From NCBI GenBank assembly GCA_035499655.1, contig DATJYL010000181.1:1-33583 (forward strand): 33,583 bases of DNA, read 5' to 3'. Position 1 is the stretch's first letter. The number at the start of each line of letters is the position of its first letter. The notes under the pieces were generated by a model. The model made no database searches. It was given only the letters and a program-made list of their open reading frames with translations, and was not told the origin of the DNA. Of this stretch, positions 1 to 8,349 are shown piece by piece. This DNA comes from Pirellulales bacterium (GTDB lineage Bacteria; Planctomycetota; Planctomycetia; Pirellulales; JADZDJ01). Position numbers and translations under genes: made by a program.

Positions 1-1
1 G

Positions 2-334
2 AGGGTGATTCGATTGATCTATTCGCCTGGCAAGTTTTTGCACGCCGATCATCCCCAGGCCAGCACGCAGAACGAAAGCATGTGGATTGGCCTGGAACAG
101 GACGAGCCGCCGTACCGCCGGTTGGTGTGCCGGCAAGTTTCCGGCATGGTAGCCCGGCGAATTGTGAACGATTTACGGCCCGGACAGGTGTTGGAACGGG
201 GAGTGAAATTTGGGATGATAAAGTTTGGCTCGCGGACCGAGTTGATTGTGCCGGCCGAGGGCTTCGAACCACAGGTTCGCGTAGGGCAGTGGATTAAAGC
301 CGGCCGCGACGTGGTGGGGAAGTACAGTAGCTAG
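2..334 (+). CDS. psd: Phosphatidylserine decarboxylase, C-terminal part (5' end outside window)
   Basis: This is the C-terminal ~110 residues of phosphatidylserine decarboxylase, which converts phosphatidylserine to phosphatidylethanolamine at the inner membrane. The reading frame is open to the left edge, so the GTG at base 5 is probably an internal codon. The segment YSPGKFLHA and the end GMIKFGSRTEL are typical of the family. The Gly-Ser pair, with Ser encoded at 230-232, is the expected self-cleavage site where Ser becomes the pyruvoyl cofactor. It has FGSR where many enzymes have LGST. The C-terminal chain after the cleavage site is short, as usual. The next gene is pssA, which makes the substrate of this enzyme, so the pair is a phosphatidylethanolamine module. 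The stop codon lies inside the first unit of an intergenic inverted repeat. Confidence 0.93.
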   Translation, partial: RVIRLIYSPGKFLHADHPQASTQNESMWIGLEQDEPPYRRLVCRQVSGMVARRIVNDLRPGQVLERGVKFGMIKFGSRTELIVPAEGFEPQVRVGQWIKAGRDVVGKYSS

Positions 335-427
335 CAATAAGCGACTAGCAATGAGCCGATCCAACGAATTGGCATTGCCGGCCATAATCAACCGCAAAAG
401 TTGCTAATTGCTAACCGCCAATCGCTA
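332..427. repeat. Intergenic imperfect inverted repeat between psd and pssA
   Basis: The words at 332-352 (units of TAGCAAT type) and 407-427 (ATTGCTA type) are reverse complements at 16 of 21 positions and could fold into a hairpin with a ~54-nt loop. Further ATTGCT words follow up to 440. The left arm begins with the TAG stop codon of psd. There is no T-run after the right arm, so it is not a canonical intrinsic terminator. Similar stop-proximal hairpins of different wording occur elsewhere in the window. Confidence 0.55.
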
Positions 428-446
428 GCTGTTAATTGCTTTCTAT

Positions 447-1331
447 ATGAAAAAAATTCGCACCGTTGCCGCTTTTCCCACTATGTTCACGCTGGGAAAT
501 TTAATTTGCGGTTTCTTTGCCATCGTGGTGGCCTCGCGAGTTGGGGCGGGTAGCCTGGATGCAAAACTCACCGCGCCTCAACTGGAAATCGGCAGCCCGG
601 CAAACTTCATCGGCGCTTTCGACCCCACCAATCCCACACATAACATAGTGCTCAGCGCGTGGCTCATTTTTCTGGCGATGGTTTTCGACGCCTTAGATGG
701 TCACGTCGCCCGGCTGGCAAAAATCACCAGCGATTTCGGCGCTCAACTCGACAGTTTGTGCGATTTAGTCACGTTTGGCGTCGCCCCGGCCTTTCTCATG
801 GTGAAAATGTGCCCCGACTTCGCGTTTTTCTATCGTGAAGAAATGTGGATTATTGCCGCCGCGTTTGTCGCCTGTGCGGCCATGCGATTGGCCCGCTTTA
901 ATGTGGAAACCGAGCAAGAAGACGATCACCTAACATTCATCGGGCTGCCCACGCCGGCCGCCGCCGGATCGATTGCCAGCTTTGCCATTTTGTTTTACAC
1001 GCTGCGGCTGGAAAACAATCACTTGCCTTATGCTCAAGATATTGATTGGTACATGCGCCGCTTTCTGCCGGCATTTACCATTGTCCTGAGCGTGCTTATG
1101 GTTTCGCGAATTCCCTATCCGCACGTGGTCAATCAATTGCTCAACGGTCAACGCAGCCTCGGGCATATCGTGGCGCTATTGTTTTCGCTGGTCGTGATTA
1201 TTGCCATTCGCGGTTACAGCGTGCCGATAATTTGCTCGCTGTTTGTGCTGGGACCTCCGCTGCGATACGCTTGGCAGCGTTGGCGAAATCGCCAGCAGCA
1301 AGAGCAAGACGAGGCCGAAACGTTGTTTTGA
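447..1331 (+). CDS. pssA: CDP-diacylglycerol-serine O-phosphatidyltransferase
   Basis: Integral-membrane enzyme that joins CDP-diacylglycerol and L-serine to give phosphatidylserine, the substrate of the decarboxylase encoded just upstream. The CDP-alcohol phosphotransferase signature DGx2ARx8Gx3Dx3D is complete: D84, G85, A88, R89, G98, D102 and D106. The N-terminus (KKIRTVAAFPTMFTLGN) is typical of the class II enzymes. Several hydrophobic helices follow, the last near residues 235-270. The C-terminus is a short basic and acidic cytoplasmic tail rich in Arg and Gln. At 294 residues it is slightly longer than many homologues; about 35 extra residues lie between the first helix and the signature. 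The ATG start is the first in frame after the repeat. There is no obvious Shine-Dalgarno sequence. Confidence 0.93.
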   Translation: MKKIRTVAAFPTMFTLGNLICGFFAIVVASRVGAGSLDAKLTAPQLEIGSPANFIGAFDPTNPTHNIVLSAWLIFLAMVFDALDGHVARLAKITSDFGAQLDSLCDLVTFGVAPAFLMVKMCPDFAFFYREEMWIIAAAFVACAAMRLARFNVETEQEDDHLTFIGLPTPAAAGSIASFAILFYTLRLENNHLPYAQDIDWYMRRFLPAFTIVLSVLMVSRIPYPHVVNQLLNGQRSLGHIVALLFSLVVIIAIRGYSVPIICSLFVLGPPLRYAWQRWRNRQQQEQDEAETLF

Positions 1332-1338
1332 GGAAGAA

Positions 1339-1453
1339 GTGGTCGGTGGTTAGTTGTAATGTCGCTACCCGAACCGCCGAATATGTTTTTCTCAAATATT
1401 TACGCCTGCATTGACCACCGATTACCGACTACTGACAACTGATCACCGACCAC
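1339..1453. repeat. Intergenic inverted repeat between pssA and ribE
   Basis: Bases 1339-1357 and 1435-1453 are reverse complements at 17 of 19 positions (GTGGTCGGTGG arm against CACCGACCAC arm), with a ~77-nt loop. The right arm sits in a short run of degenerate ACCGAC/ACCGAT/ACTGAC words from 1413 to 1459. The left arm starts seven bases after the pssA stop codon. No coding sense was found in this spacer, and no FMN riboswitch motif was seen ahead of ribE. Confidence 0.6.
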
Positions 1454-1470
1454 CGACCGCTCTCTCTGCT

Positions 1471-2124
1471 ATGTTCACTGGTCTTGTCGAAGCGCTGGCG
1501 ACGGTTGTCGAAGTTCGCCCGGAACCGCCGGGGGCGCGAATTTCCATCGAACTGCCGCAATTTACCGGCGCGGATAGAAACAATGCATATGAAAATGTCC
1601 GCATCGGCGACAGCGTGGCGCTGAACGGCTGCTGCCTGACGGTCGTCGACGCAGCCGCCAGGGCAGGGGGGCTACAGCTGGAATTTCAGGCCGGGGAAGA
1701 AACGCTCCATCGCACCAATTTGGGTCAGTTGAAATCGGGCAGCCCGATTAACGTGGAGCAATCGTTATGCTTCGGCGATCGGGTAGGCGGTCATTTCGTC
1801 ACCGGGCACATCGACGGGCGCGGCACGTTGGAATCGCGCACCGATGCCGGCCAGTGGTCCACATTTTGGTTTCGCGCTCCCGCGGAGCTGATGCGGCAAA
1901 TGGCCTCCAAGGGCTCGATAGCCATCGACGGCGTGAGCTTGACTCTGGTGGATGTCGAAGCGGAGCGATTTAGTGTGATGCTGATTCCCCATACGCTTTC
2001 TGTTACCACGTTAGGCCGTTTGCAGCCGGGCGATAGCGTGAACTTGGAAACCGACGTGCTGGCGAAATACGTACAAAAGCAGCTAGCAATAGAAGCAAAT
2101 ACCGCTAAACCGCAAGCGGATTGA
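1471..2124 (+). CDS. ribE: Riboflavin synthase, alpha chain
   Basis: Dismutates two 6,7-dimethyl-8-ribityllumazine molecules to riboflavin and a pyrimidine in the cytosol. The start is set by the invariant N-terminus MFTGLVEA; the frame is open further upstream, but only through the intergenic repeat. Two lumazine-binding repeats are visible. The first has SVALNGCCLTVVD near residues 45-60. The second has SIAIDGVSLTLVD near residues 145-160. The motif GDRVGGHFVTGHIDG lies between them. The product is 217 residues, the usual length. The last codons before the stop include the short palindrome CCGCAAGCGG (2110-2119), so the C-terminal KPQAD may derive from a repeat. No other riboflavin genes are in the window. 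Confidence 0.95.
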   Translation: MFTGLVEALATVVEVRPEPPGARISIELPQFTGADRNNAYENVRIGDSVALNGCCLTVVDAAARAGGLQLEFQAGEETLHRTNLGQLKSGSPINVEQSLCFGDRVGGHFVTGHIDGRGTLESRTDAGQWSTFWFRAPAELMRQMASKGSIAIDGVSLTLVDVEAERFSVMLIPHTLSVTTLGRLQPGDSVNLETDVLAKYVQKQLAIEANTAKPQAD

Positions 2125-2158
2125 AGACATCTCTCTCGCTCTCCGAATCTAGCCAAAA

Positions 2159-3058
2159 ATGATGTCGCACCAAACACTCGCGTTTTTGAAGCAGCGGTTC
2201 GAGCAAGTTGGTTTGCAGTTGCAAGCCCGGCATGGGCAGAATTTTTTAATCGATTTGAATTTGCTGCGGATCATCGCCGAATCCGCCCAACTTTCCCCCA
2301 ACAATGTGGTGCTGGAAGTGGGCACGGGCGTGGGCTCGCTGACGGCCTTGATGGCCCCGCACGTGGCACACGTTGTGACGGTGGAAATTGATCCGCGGCT
2401 AACTCAACTGGCAAGTGAAGAATTGATTCAGATTCCAAACATTACACTGCTCAATGTGGATGCCCTCCGACGCAAACACACCATCGAGCCGGCAGTCCTG
2501 GACGCAGTGAATCAGCATTTGGCGGCCGAGCCCGGTCGGCAGTTCAAGCTAGTGGCCAACTTGCCGTATGGCATCGCCACGCCGCTGATTTCCAACTTGC
2601 TGGAGTTAGATCGCCCGCCGGAGACGATGACCGTCACCATTCAAAAAGAATTGGCCGACCGCCTGGCGGCGCAGCCCCACACCAAAGATTATAGCGCGCT
2701 CAGTTTGTGGGTGCAGTGCCAATGCCGAGTGGAAATTTTGCGGGTGATGCCACCGGCCGTTTTTTGGCCGCGTCCCAAAGTGAACTCGGCGATTGTCAAC
2801 ATTACGCTGGAGCCGGAGCGGCGCAAGGCGATTCCGGATCGGCGATTCTTTCACGAATTTGTGCGTTCGCTGTTTTTGCACCGCCGCAAGTTTTTGCGCG
2901 GCGTGCTTGTAGCAACATACAAGGAGCAACTCGAGAAGCCAGCCATCGATCGCCTCTTGGCTGCCCTGCAATTCGGCGAAAATGCGCGGGCCGAGGAACT
3001 GACCGTGGAGCAAACGCTGGCCCTGTGCGAATCGTTTCGTCAGCTGCTTGCAGCGTGA
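2159..3058 (+). CDS. rsmA: 16S rRNA (adenine-1518/1519-N6)-dimethyltransferase
   Basis: KsgA/RsmA dimethylates two adjacent adenines in the 3'-terminal helix of 16S rRNA, a late step in small-subunit assembly, using S-adenosylmethionine. The family hallmarks are present: HGQNFLID (residues 25-32), the SAM-binding motif I VLEVGTGVGSL (51-61), the acidic end of strand 2 VEID (75-78), and the catalytic NLPY (134-137). The C-terminal helical domain contains the typical LFLHRRKFLRG segment. The product is 299 residues. Two adjacent ATGs (2159 and 2162) are possible starts. The gene is convergent with the next one, with ten bases between the stops and no room for a separate terminator. Confidence 0.96.
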   Translation: MMSHQTLAFLKQRFEQVGLQLQARHGQNFLIDLNLLRIIAESAQLSPNNVVLEVGTGVGSLTALMAPHVAHVVTVEIDPRLTQLASEELIQIPNITLLNVDALRRKHTIEPAVLDAVNQHLAAEPGRQFKLVANLPYGIATPLISNLLELDRPPETMTVTIQKELADRLAAQPHTKDYSALSLWVQCQCRVEILRVMPPAVFWPRPKVNSAIVNITLEPERRKAIPDRRFFHEFVRSLFLHRRKFLRGVLVATYKEQLEKPAIDRLLAALQFGENARAEELTVEQTLALCESFRQLLAA

Positions 3059-3068
3059 ATTTTTCTGC

Positions 3069-3785
3069 TCAACGTCCGGCCTGCAGTGCCGACAAAATCT
3101 GCAACCCCACTTCCAAGAATTGGGGTATCTCCGCCCCGGGAATCCGCTTGGACTGCTTGTAAACCAACAGCCGACTTCCGGAGCCTTCGGTGTTCCAACC
3201 CCAGTTCTGTTCGAAGAAATCCAATACGGTGTCGGTAAACAACTTGCGAACAGCCTCCACATCGTTGCCGCGGAGCAAGTAATTGCCGGAAAAAATGGGA
3301 TGCGTGTCGAACTCGATGCTTTTCTGCCCGAAGAGCGTGACAATTTTGCTCCAAACGCTTTTGGGAGCCAGCGAAAAATCGGGGAGCGCCAACGCCTCGG
3401 ATTGAAAGCTGATCACCGATTGCTTCCAGACGGTGCTACTTCGGCCCCCACCGGTGACGTACTTGTAATCGAAAATACCCACTTCAATGCTGCGCGATTT
3501 GCCGAGCATTAGATTCGTCTGTTTCTTACTGCGCCCGCGCGAAGTCAGCGGCAGGCCGTCGAGCGATGCCAGGAGCCCGGCATTGCCCGTGGGAGAGAAC
3601 TCAAAGCCCATTTGTTCGGCGGTTTGTTTGAACCCGGCGGTGCGTTTCTTTTCCTTTTGTGCAGCGAGAAGCAAAATCGTGACCAAAGGCAGAGCCACCG
3701 CCAGGATAATGACGATGGGCAACCAGGGGCCCAAATCCACACGCCCACCGGCCGCCAAAAGCATTTCAGGATGCAATAACCGCAC
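3069..3785 (-). CDS. Single-pass membrane protein of unknown function
   Basis: I do not recognise a named family. The 238-residue product has a short N-terminal segment and one strong hydrophobic helix (about residues 19-42, LPIVIILAVALPLVTILLLAA), followed by Lys/Arg-rich residues and a soluble domain of ~195 residues. This pattern suggests an inner-membrane protein with a cytoplasmic domain. The phrase GFEFSPTGNAGLLASLDGLPLTSRG and the later FDYKYVTGGG and HPIFSGNYLLRG look like a compact domain seen in bacterial membrane proteins of unknown role. The GTG start is preferred because GAGG lies 8 bases upstream on the coding strand; an ATG at 3764 is the alternative. It starts 16 bases after the stop of the large glycoside hydrolase gene, so it is probably co-transcribed with it. 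Confidence 0.7.
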   Translation of the reverse strand: MRLLHPEMLLAAGGRVDLGPWLPIVIILAVALPLVTILLLAAQKEKKRTAGFKQTAEQMGFEFSPTGNAGLLASLDGLPLTSRGRSKKQTNLMLGKSRSIEVGIFDYKYVTGGGRSSTVWKQSVISFQSEALALPDFSLAPKSVWSKIVTLFGQKSIEFDTHPIFSGNYLLRGNDVEAVRKLFTDTVLDFFEQNWGWNTEGSGSRLLVYKQSKRIPGAEIPQFLEVGLQILSALQAGR

Positions 3786-3801
3786 GACAATCGCCTCGTT
3801 G

Positions 3802-6800
3802 CTAATTCGTCTTGCCGATGGCCGGCAGTTTCGCAGTTACCCGTTGTAAACTCGGCGAACGGGCAAGTTCCTGTCCGTCAGCCCAAATAACCAATCCAAC
3901 CCCACGACCGTAATGCTGACCGCTGCGATCCCACATAATCGTTAGGTTGCGACCATGAAACGGCACGCCGTCGAGACAGAACCAGTCCCAAGCGTCGGCT
4001 GGCAACAGCGGATCGACTTCGACCGTGTCGTCTTCCCGCGGCACCAAACCGACCAGTCCGCTAATAACCAAATCATTAAACGTGGAGTGATTGTAATCGC
4101 GGCTGCGTTGGGCCTTGGGGCCGGTAATCAACCACTGGCCGGTTTTTTCGTCCAGATATTCGCCGATGTACGGCTCGCCATCCATTTGCTGAGAGCGGGC
4201 GTAGGTTTGCAGCGCAGTGAAATAATCGCGCCGGCTGACATAGGGTTGCTCCGAGTCGTGCAGCAAATTGGCCAAGCCATTTAGCGTTTGGCTGGTGGCA
4301 AACGGCCACACGGCGCCATCCCATTCGCACTTCCCCACGCCGTGGCTGCGAAATTTCGGATGCCGCTGTTCCGCCGTGGTCAACCCGCAGGGAGCTTGAA
4401 AACCAGTTGGATCGCTCAGCTGCAGCCACATCAGGGCCTGCTGCGGTTGGGCCAGATGAAACATCCAGGGAATAAAGCCGATGGCCTCGCGCGCATCGGA
4501 CCAGCCGCCGTGTTCCAACTTCACTTCAAAAAACTTAGCGTCAGGATTCCACAACTGGGCCAGCAGGTTGGCTCGCAACGATTCAAACTTAGCCGTGAAT
4601 TGGCTGGCCACTTCGGGACGTCCCGCCAGCGCAGCAATGCGGGCAATCGCCTGAGCGTTGGCGGCCATGTAACTGTTGATTGTGGGTCGGATGTTTTTCT
4701 CGTGGCGGCCGCCGCTGATCGATTCCTCCATGCCGTCGCGCACATCGTACTGCCAAAACAAGCCGCTGGGCAGACCGCGCTCCGTTTCCCAACGGCCGTA
4801 GTCGGCGATCAAGTCGTCGAGCAATGCCACCAGAAAATCACGATCCAAAGTCACCAAATATCGGTCATACAGCGCGGCTTCTGCCCAACTGCTGTACTGA
4901 TGGAAATGTTTGGCGGGGACGCCGCCCTCTCCGGAATGAAACCAGAAATTCGTGTATTCGTCCAACGGACGCTGATCGCGAAGCCAACGCCCTTCGGCCA
5001 AGTGATGTCCGTAAGCGCAGGAAATAGTGTTGTATGGTCCGGCATGTGAAACCGGTTGCAAAAATTCCGTCAGCACCAGGCCAAACGGAGTTTGTTCGAT
5101 GTGCTTGCGATAGGTCCACCAGCGGAAGTAATACGTTTCCTCAAATTGCGCGTCCGGGCAATTGAACAGTGGCGCATCGTCGCTGATCCATTGCCACGCT
5201 TGTTCGTTGGCAATGAGATAGGCATCGGAGTTGGTCCCACGCTTTTGATCCAGCGCGTTAAATTTATCGACGTGGTGCACATAGTCCGCGGGCCGAAGCA
5301 CAAACGGCTTCACGGAGCCCGCGCTGGGCAACGGTGGTCCCGTTGCAGCTGAGGTGTCGGCATTGGCAACAGCGGCGCTTTTCATCGACAAAGCCCCAGA
5401 CCGCTGATCGACTTCGTGCAGGCGTGTAATCCGCAGCGCTATGTACTGCTTGCCCGGCAATTCAATCGTCGGATGTCTCGGACAGTTGTAGCGGTACTGA
5501 CTTTCTTTGACTGCTTCGAACTCGCCTTCCACCGGCGTAATGGTCATATCCCAGGCGTTGATGATTTCGACGCGAAATTTCATCCCCGTTTGGGCCGGCT
5601 TGGTGATCGGCAACGAAAAGGTCCATTTCCGCGGCGACTCTTTGCCGAAATACACCAGATAGTATTCGTTGGGTTTGCCGGCGGTTTGCAAATCTTGCCA
5701 TTTATCAATCGGATTGATTCCCTCCGGCGGGCCGTGTTCGACAATCTGCTTCAAAAACCCAATTCGTGGTGGGCTTTGCCCGTGTAGGGCGCCGCCGCTG
5801 GACCAGGCAATTTGATCGTCCTGATTTTGATACGTTTCGCCGTGCGTAGCGTAGGTTCCGGCCATGATGGCCACCCAAAATCGATGCACCATTTCCTGCG
5901 GCATCAGATTTCCCCAACGAACCGGCAAATCGCCCTCGTACTTGATTTCGTCGTAAATAATTGGCTTGCGATACACGTCGCGCAAAATCTCAGCGCGGCC
6001 AATATCTTCCACGGCGGAACCGTTTTGAATGCTGGCATGCGTGACCAGCGGATTAGTGTTGTTGAAGATTTGGGAGCAATTGTGAATGGAGCGCAGGTGA
6101 CCGTAGGGATCGTCGTGGGCGATGATTTCAAAGAAGCGATCCCAATCGCTTTCCTTTTTTTCTTTTAGCAAATCCCACTCGTTAGCTAGCGACCACCACA
6201 CGTTGCGATACGCCGCCAAGCGTGCCACCACGTAGTGCAAATACAAATCGTCCGCCGCCGCCGGCATTCGGTCGAATCCCCAATGGCTGCTGTCATACGG
6301 ATGAAACAGGATCAAGTCGGCTTGGATGCCCAGGTCGCCCAGTTGCGCAATGCACTGCTCCAGGTGCTGGAAAAATACCGGATTAAAGCGGGTGAAGTCC
6401 CATTGATTGGGCGGCGTTCCCTCGTAGGGATATAACCCCGGCTCACGACGATTGTGATCGTACCACTTTGGAAACAAACACATCCGCAATTTGTTGAACG
6501 GGTTTTGCGCCAGCGTGGCCAGCGTTTGTTGCTGCAATGCTTCCGTTTGATGAACCCAAGCGTAGCAAGTGGTTCCAAAAGGAAAAAACGGAGTGCCGTC
6601 GGCATAGCCGAAATGGTATGTACTTCGAACCTGCACCGGCCCGTGATTATTTTTCGATGGCGCAACCACAGTGAAATTGCCACGCCTGCCGTCCAGCGCC
6701 GGGTGGTTGCTATGGGTAACGTATTCCCAAGTGCCCAGGGCATCAGGCATGAAGCGAATGCGGTAGACGCCGTCGCCGTCATAAAACCCATGAACTGTAG

Positions 6801-7053
6801 TTGGCTTCAACTGGGATTGCCCGCTCGGCTGGAAATCTGCTGACAATTGAACATCGACAAACGGATTGCCGTCAGCAGGACCGGGCAATTCGATTTCGAA
6901 AATGCCCCACTGTTCAACCGGTTTGGTAGCGACCTTTGCCTCATTCGTTTCGGCGGCAAAGGCTTGCCGAAACAGAAACAGCGCCATCAGCAACGGCAGC
7001 AAAAGCCGCCAGAAGGCACACTCAAGCCCAGCATTCGTGCGCTGTTTTCCCAT
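3802..7053 (-). CDS. Secreted two-module glycoside hydrolase (DUF5060 / clan-A-like barrel + (alpha/alpha)6 barrel)
   Basis: The 1083-residue product has an N-terminal signal peptide (basic start, then LLLPLLMALFLF, cleavage near AFA|AE). Residues ~45-130 resemble the DUF5060 beta-sandwich (VEQWGIFEIELPG...GNPF, then YDGDGVYRIRF). Residues ~140-430 look like a DUF4038/apiosidase-type TIM barrel, with a likely acid/base in SLANEWD (N291-E292) and a likely nucleophile in IIYDEIKYEG (E369). A beta domain follows to ~545, then a linker rich in Ala, Ser and Pro. Residues ~580-1040 match the (alpha/alpha)6 fold of MGH1/GH63-like enzymes (SSWAEAALYDRYL, SGLFWQYDVRDGMEES, CEWDGAVWPFATSQT, RDYNHSTFNDLV). 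The substrate is unknown; a branched plant or algal polysaccharide is a guess. ATG 7053 is preferred because it gives a normal signal peptide; a TTG at 7101 also opens the frame. bioB lies 60 bases upstream. Confidence 0.85.
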   Translation of the reverse strand: MGKQRTNAGLECAFWRLLLPLLMALFLFRQAFAAETNEAKVATKPVEQWGIFEIELPGPADGNPFVDVQLSADFQPSGQSQLKPTTVHGFYDGDGVYRIRFMPDALGTWEYVTHSNHPALDGRRGNFTVVAPSKNNHGPVQVRSTYHFGYADGTPFFPFGTTCYAWVHQTEALQQQTLATLAQNPFNKLRMCLFPKWYDHNRREPGLYPYEGTPPNQWDFTRFNPVFFQHLEQCIAQLGDLGIQADLILFHPYDSSHWGFDRMPAAADDLYLHYVVARLAAYRNVWWSLANEWDLLKEKKESDWDRFFEIIAHDDPYGHLRSIHNCSQIFNNTNPLVTHASIQNGSAVEDIGRAEILRDVYRKPIIYDEIKYEGDLPVRWGNLMPQEMVHRFWVAIMAGTYATHGETYQNQDDQIAWSSGGALHGQSPPRIGFLKQIVEHGPPEGINPIDKWQDLQTAGKPNEYYLVYFGKESPRKWTFSLPITKPAQTGMKFRVEIINAWDMTITPVEGEFEAVKESQYRYNCPRHPTIELPGKQYIALRITRLHEVDQRSGALSMKSAAVANADTSAATGPPLPSAGSVKPFVLRPADYVHHVDKFNALDQKRGTNSDAYLIANEQAWQWISDDAPLFNCPDAQFEETYYFRWWTYRKHIEQTPFGLVLTEFLQPVSHAGPYNTISCAYGHHLAEGRWLRDQRPLDEYTNFWFHSGEGGVPAKHFHQYSSWAEAALYDRYLVTLDRDFLVALLDDLIADYGRWETERGLPSGLFWQYDVRDGMEESISGGRHEKNIRPTINSYMAANAQAIARIAALAGRPEVASQFTAKFESLRANLLAQLWNPDAKFFEVKLEHGGWSDAREAIGFIPWMFHLAQPQQALMWLQLSDPTGFQAPCGLTTAEQRHPKFRSHGVGKCEWDGAVWPFATSQTLNGLANLLHDSEQPYVSRRDYFTALQTYARSQQMDGEPYIGEYLDEKTGQWLITGPKAQRSRDYNHSTFNDLVISGLVGLVPREDDTVEVDPLLPADAWDWFCLDGVPFHGRNLTIMWDRSGQHYGRGVGLVIWADGQELARSPSLQRVTAKLPAIGKTN

Positions 7054-7113
7054 GGATTTTGGCCCGTTGCCGTGGCCTGAGGAAGCCACATTCCGCCCCA
7101 ACGGTGCTGTGAA

Positions 7114-8169
7114 TTAACTCGCTGCGCATTCAGGCCTGTCGCCGGTGACCGTGAAGCCCAGCTCTTCAATCATTTTATAATCGGCTTCCGGGGCTTGCCC
7201 TCTGGTCGTTAGATAATCGCCCACAAACACGGAGTTGGCCACGTACAATCCGAGGGCCTGTAAACTGCCCAAGTGCAATTCGCGACCGCCGGCAATCCGG
7301 ATTTCGCTGGCCGGATTGACCAGCCGCAACAGGCACAGCGCTTTCAAGCAATAGCGCGGATTTAATCGCTGACTTCCCGCCAAGGGAGTGCCGTCGATCG
7401 CATTGAGAAAATTGAGCGGGATCGATTCCACCTGCATGTCGCGCAGCGCAAAAGCCATGTCGACCACGTCGGCGTCGTGCTCCCCCATGCCGATGATGCC
7501 ACCGGAGCACAGCTCCAATCCGGCGGCACGCACGGACTGCAACGTATCGACGCGGTCTTGCCAGGTGTGCGTAGTGCAAATTTCCGGATAGAAACGTTGG
7601 CTGGTGTTCAAATTGTGATTCACCTTGTCAACGCCGCACGCTTTCAATCGCAGGGCTTGCTCCGGCGTCAATAATCCCAGGCAAGCGCACACATTCAGCC
7701 CATATTGTTCCTTGATTTTCGGCACGATGTATTCCACGGCTTCCATTTCGCGCTCCGTCGGTCCCCGAGCCGAAATCACCAAACAATAGGTGCTGGCGCC
7801 CCGCTCGTGACATACCCGCGCCGCATCGAGCAGCTTGCTTTCTGAAATCAGGTTGTAAACCGGAATTTCCGCCTGCGACACTTTCGATTGCGAACAGTAG
7901 CCGCAATCTTCCGGACATAACCCGCTTTTGGCGTTCATTAAGAAGTACAGCTGCACCGTGCGGCCCCAATGACGATGGCGAATTTTGTGGCAGGCCGCAA
8001 TCAGATCGAGCAATTCGACATCGGGCGATTGCAGCACGGCCAGCGCTTCATCGCGGCTCAGTTGATGGCCGTCCAGAACTCGCTGAGCCAGCTCATGCCA
8101 GCGCGAAGGGGAGGAGGCCGAATGATGTTCGTTCTGCAGTTCGTTCGGAAACGTAGCAGGTTGTGGCAT
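7114..8169 (-). CDS. bioB: Biotin synthase (radical SAM)
   Basis: Inserts sulfur into dethiobiotin, the last step of biotin synthesis. The radical-SAM CxxxCxxC cluster site is in KSGLCPEDCGYCSQS (C85, C89, C92). The family motifs YNLISE, CACLGLLT, HNLNTS, CSGGIIGMGE, and the C-terminal IRIAGGRE and NSVFVGDYLTT also match BioB, covering both the SAM core and the residues around the second iron-sulfur cluster. The 351-residue length is normal; the first ~22 residues (HHSASSPSRW) are a non-conserved extension. ATG 8169 is the start. Upstream, the divergent spacer to the PSP1 gene carries a small hairpin, but no recognisable BirA operator was seen. No other bio genes are present. The glycoside hydrolase gene follows closely, an unrelated partner. 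Confidence 0.95.
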   Translation of the reverse strand: MPQPATFPNELQNEHHSASSPSRWHELAQRVLDGHQLSRDEALAVLQSPDVELLDLIAACHKIRHRHWGRTVQLYFLMNAKSGLCPEDCGYCSQSKVSQAEIPVYNLISESKLLDAARVCHERGASTYCLVISARGPTEREMEAVEYIVPKIKEQYGLNVCACLGLLTPEQALRLKACGVDKVNHNLNTSQRFYPEICTTHTWQDRVDTLQSVRAAGLELCSGGIIGMGEHDADVVDMAFALRDMQVESIPLNFLNAIDGTPLAGSQRLNPRYCLKALCLLRLVNPASEIRIAGGRELHLGSLQALGLYVANSVFVGDYLTTRGQAPEADYKMIEELGFTVTGDRPECAAS

Positions 8170-8200
8170 GGAAAAACTTCAGAATTTAATGTTTTAGAAA

Positions 8201-8223
8201 CGGTGCTTACACCGCGCTTGCGG
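8201..8223. repeat. Short overlapping palindromes in the bioB/PSP1 divergent spacer
   Basis: CGGTG (8201-8205) pairs with CACCG (8210-8214) over a 4-nt loop, and the overlapping CCGCGCTTGCGG (8212-8223) is also self-complementary at its ends. The second resembles the palindrome at the end of ribE (2110-2119). The role is unknown. It lies ~35 bases upstream of bioB on that gene's strand, so it could be in its leader. Confidence 0.3.
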
Positions 8224-8349
8224 CTTAGCAAAGACATACTATCCGATTGACCAGTATGCCCTGAAAATGCCGCCAGCGAAAGGTGATTGCCCCTGCGCGA
8301 GACCAAAAATCGGCTTGGCAATGGCCGCCTCGTAACCGACAATAACGAT

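Noticed and set aside
1332-1470. FMN riboswitch ahead of ribE
   Set aside because: The conserved RFN boxes are absent; the spacer is filled by an inverted repeat of short words.
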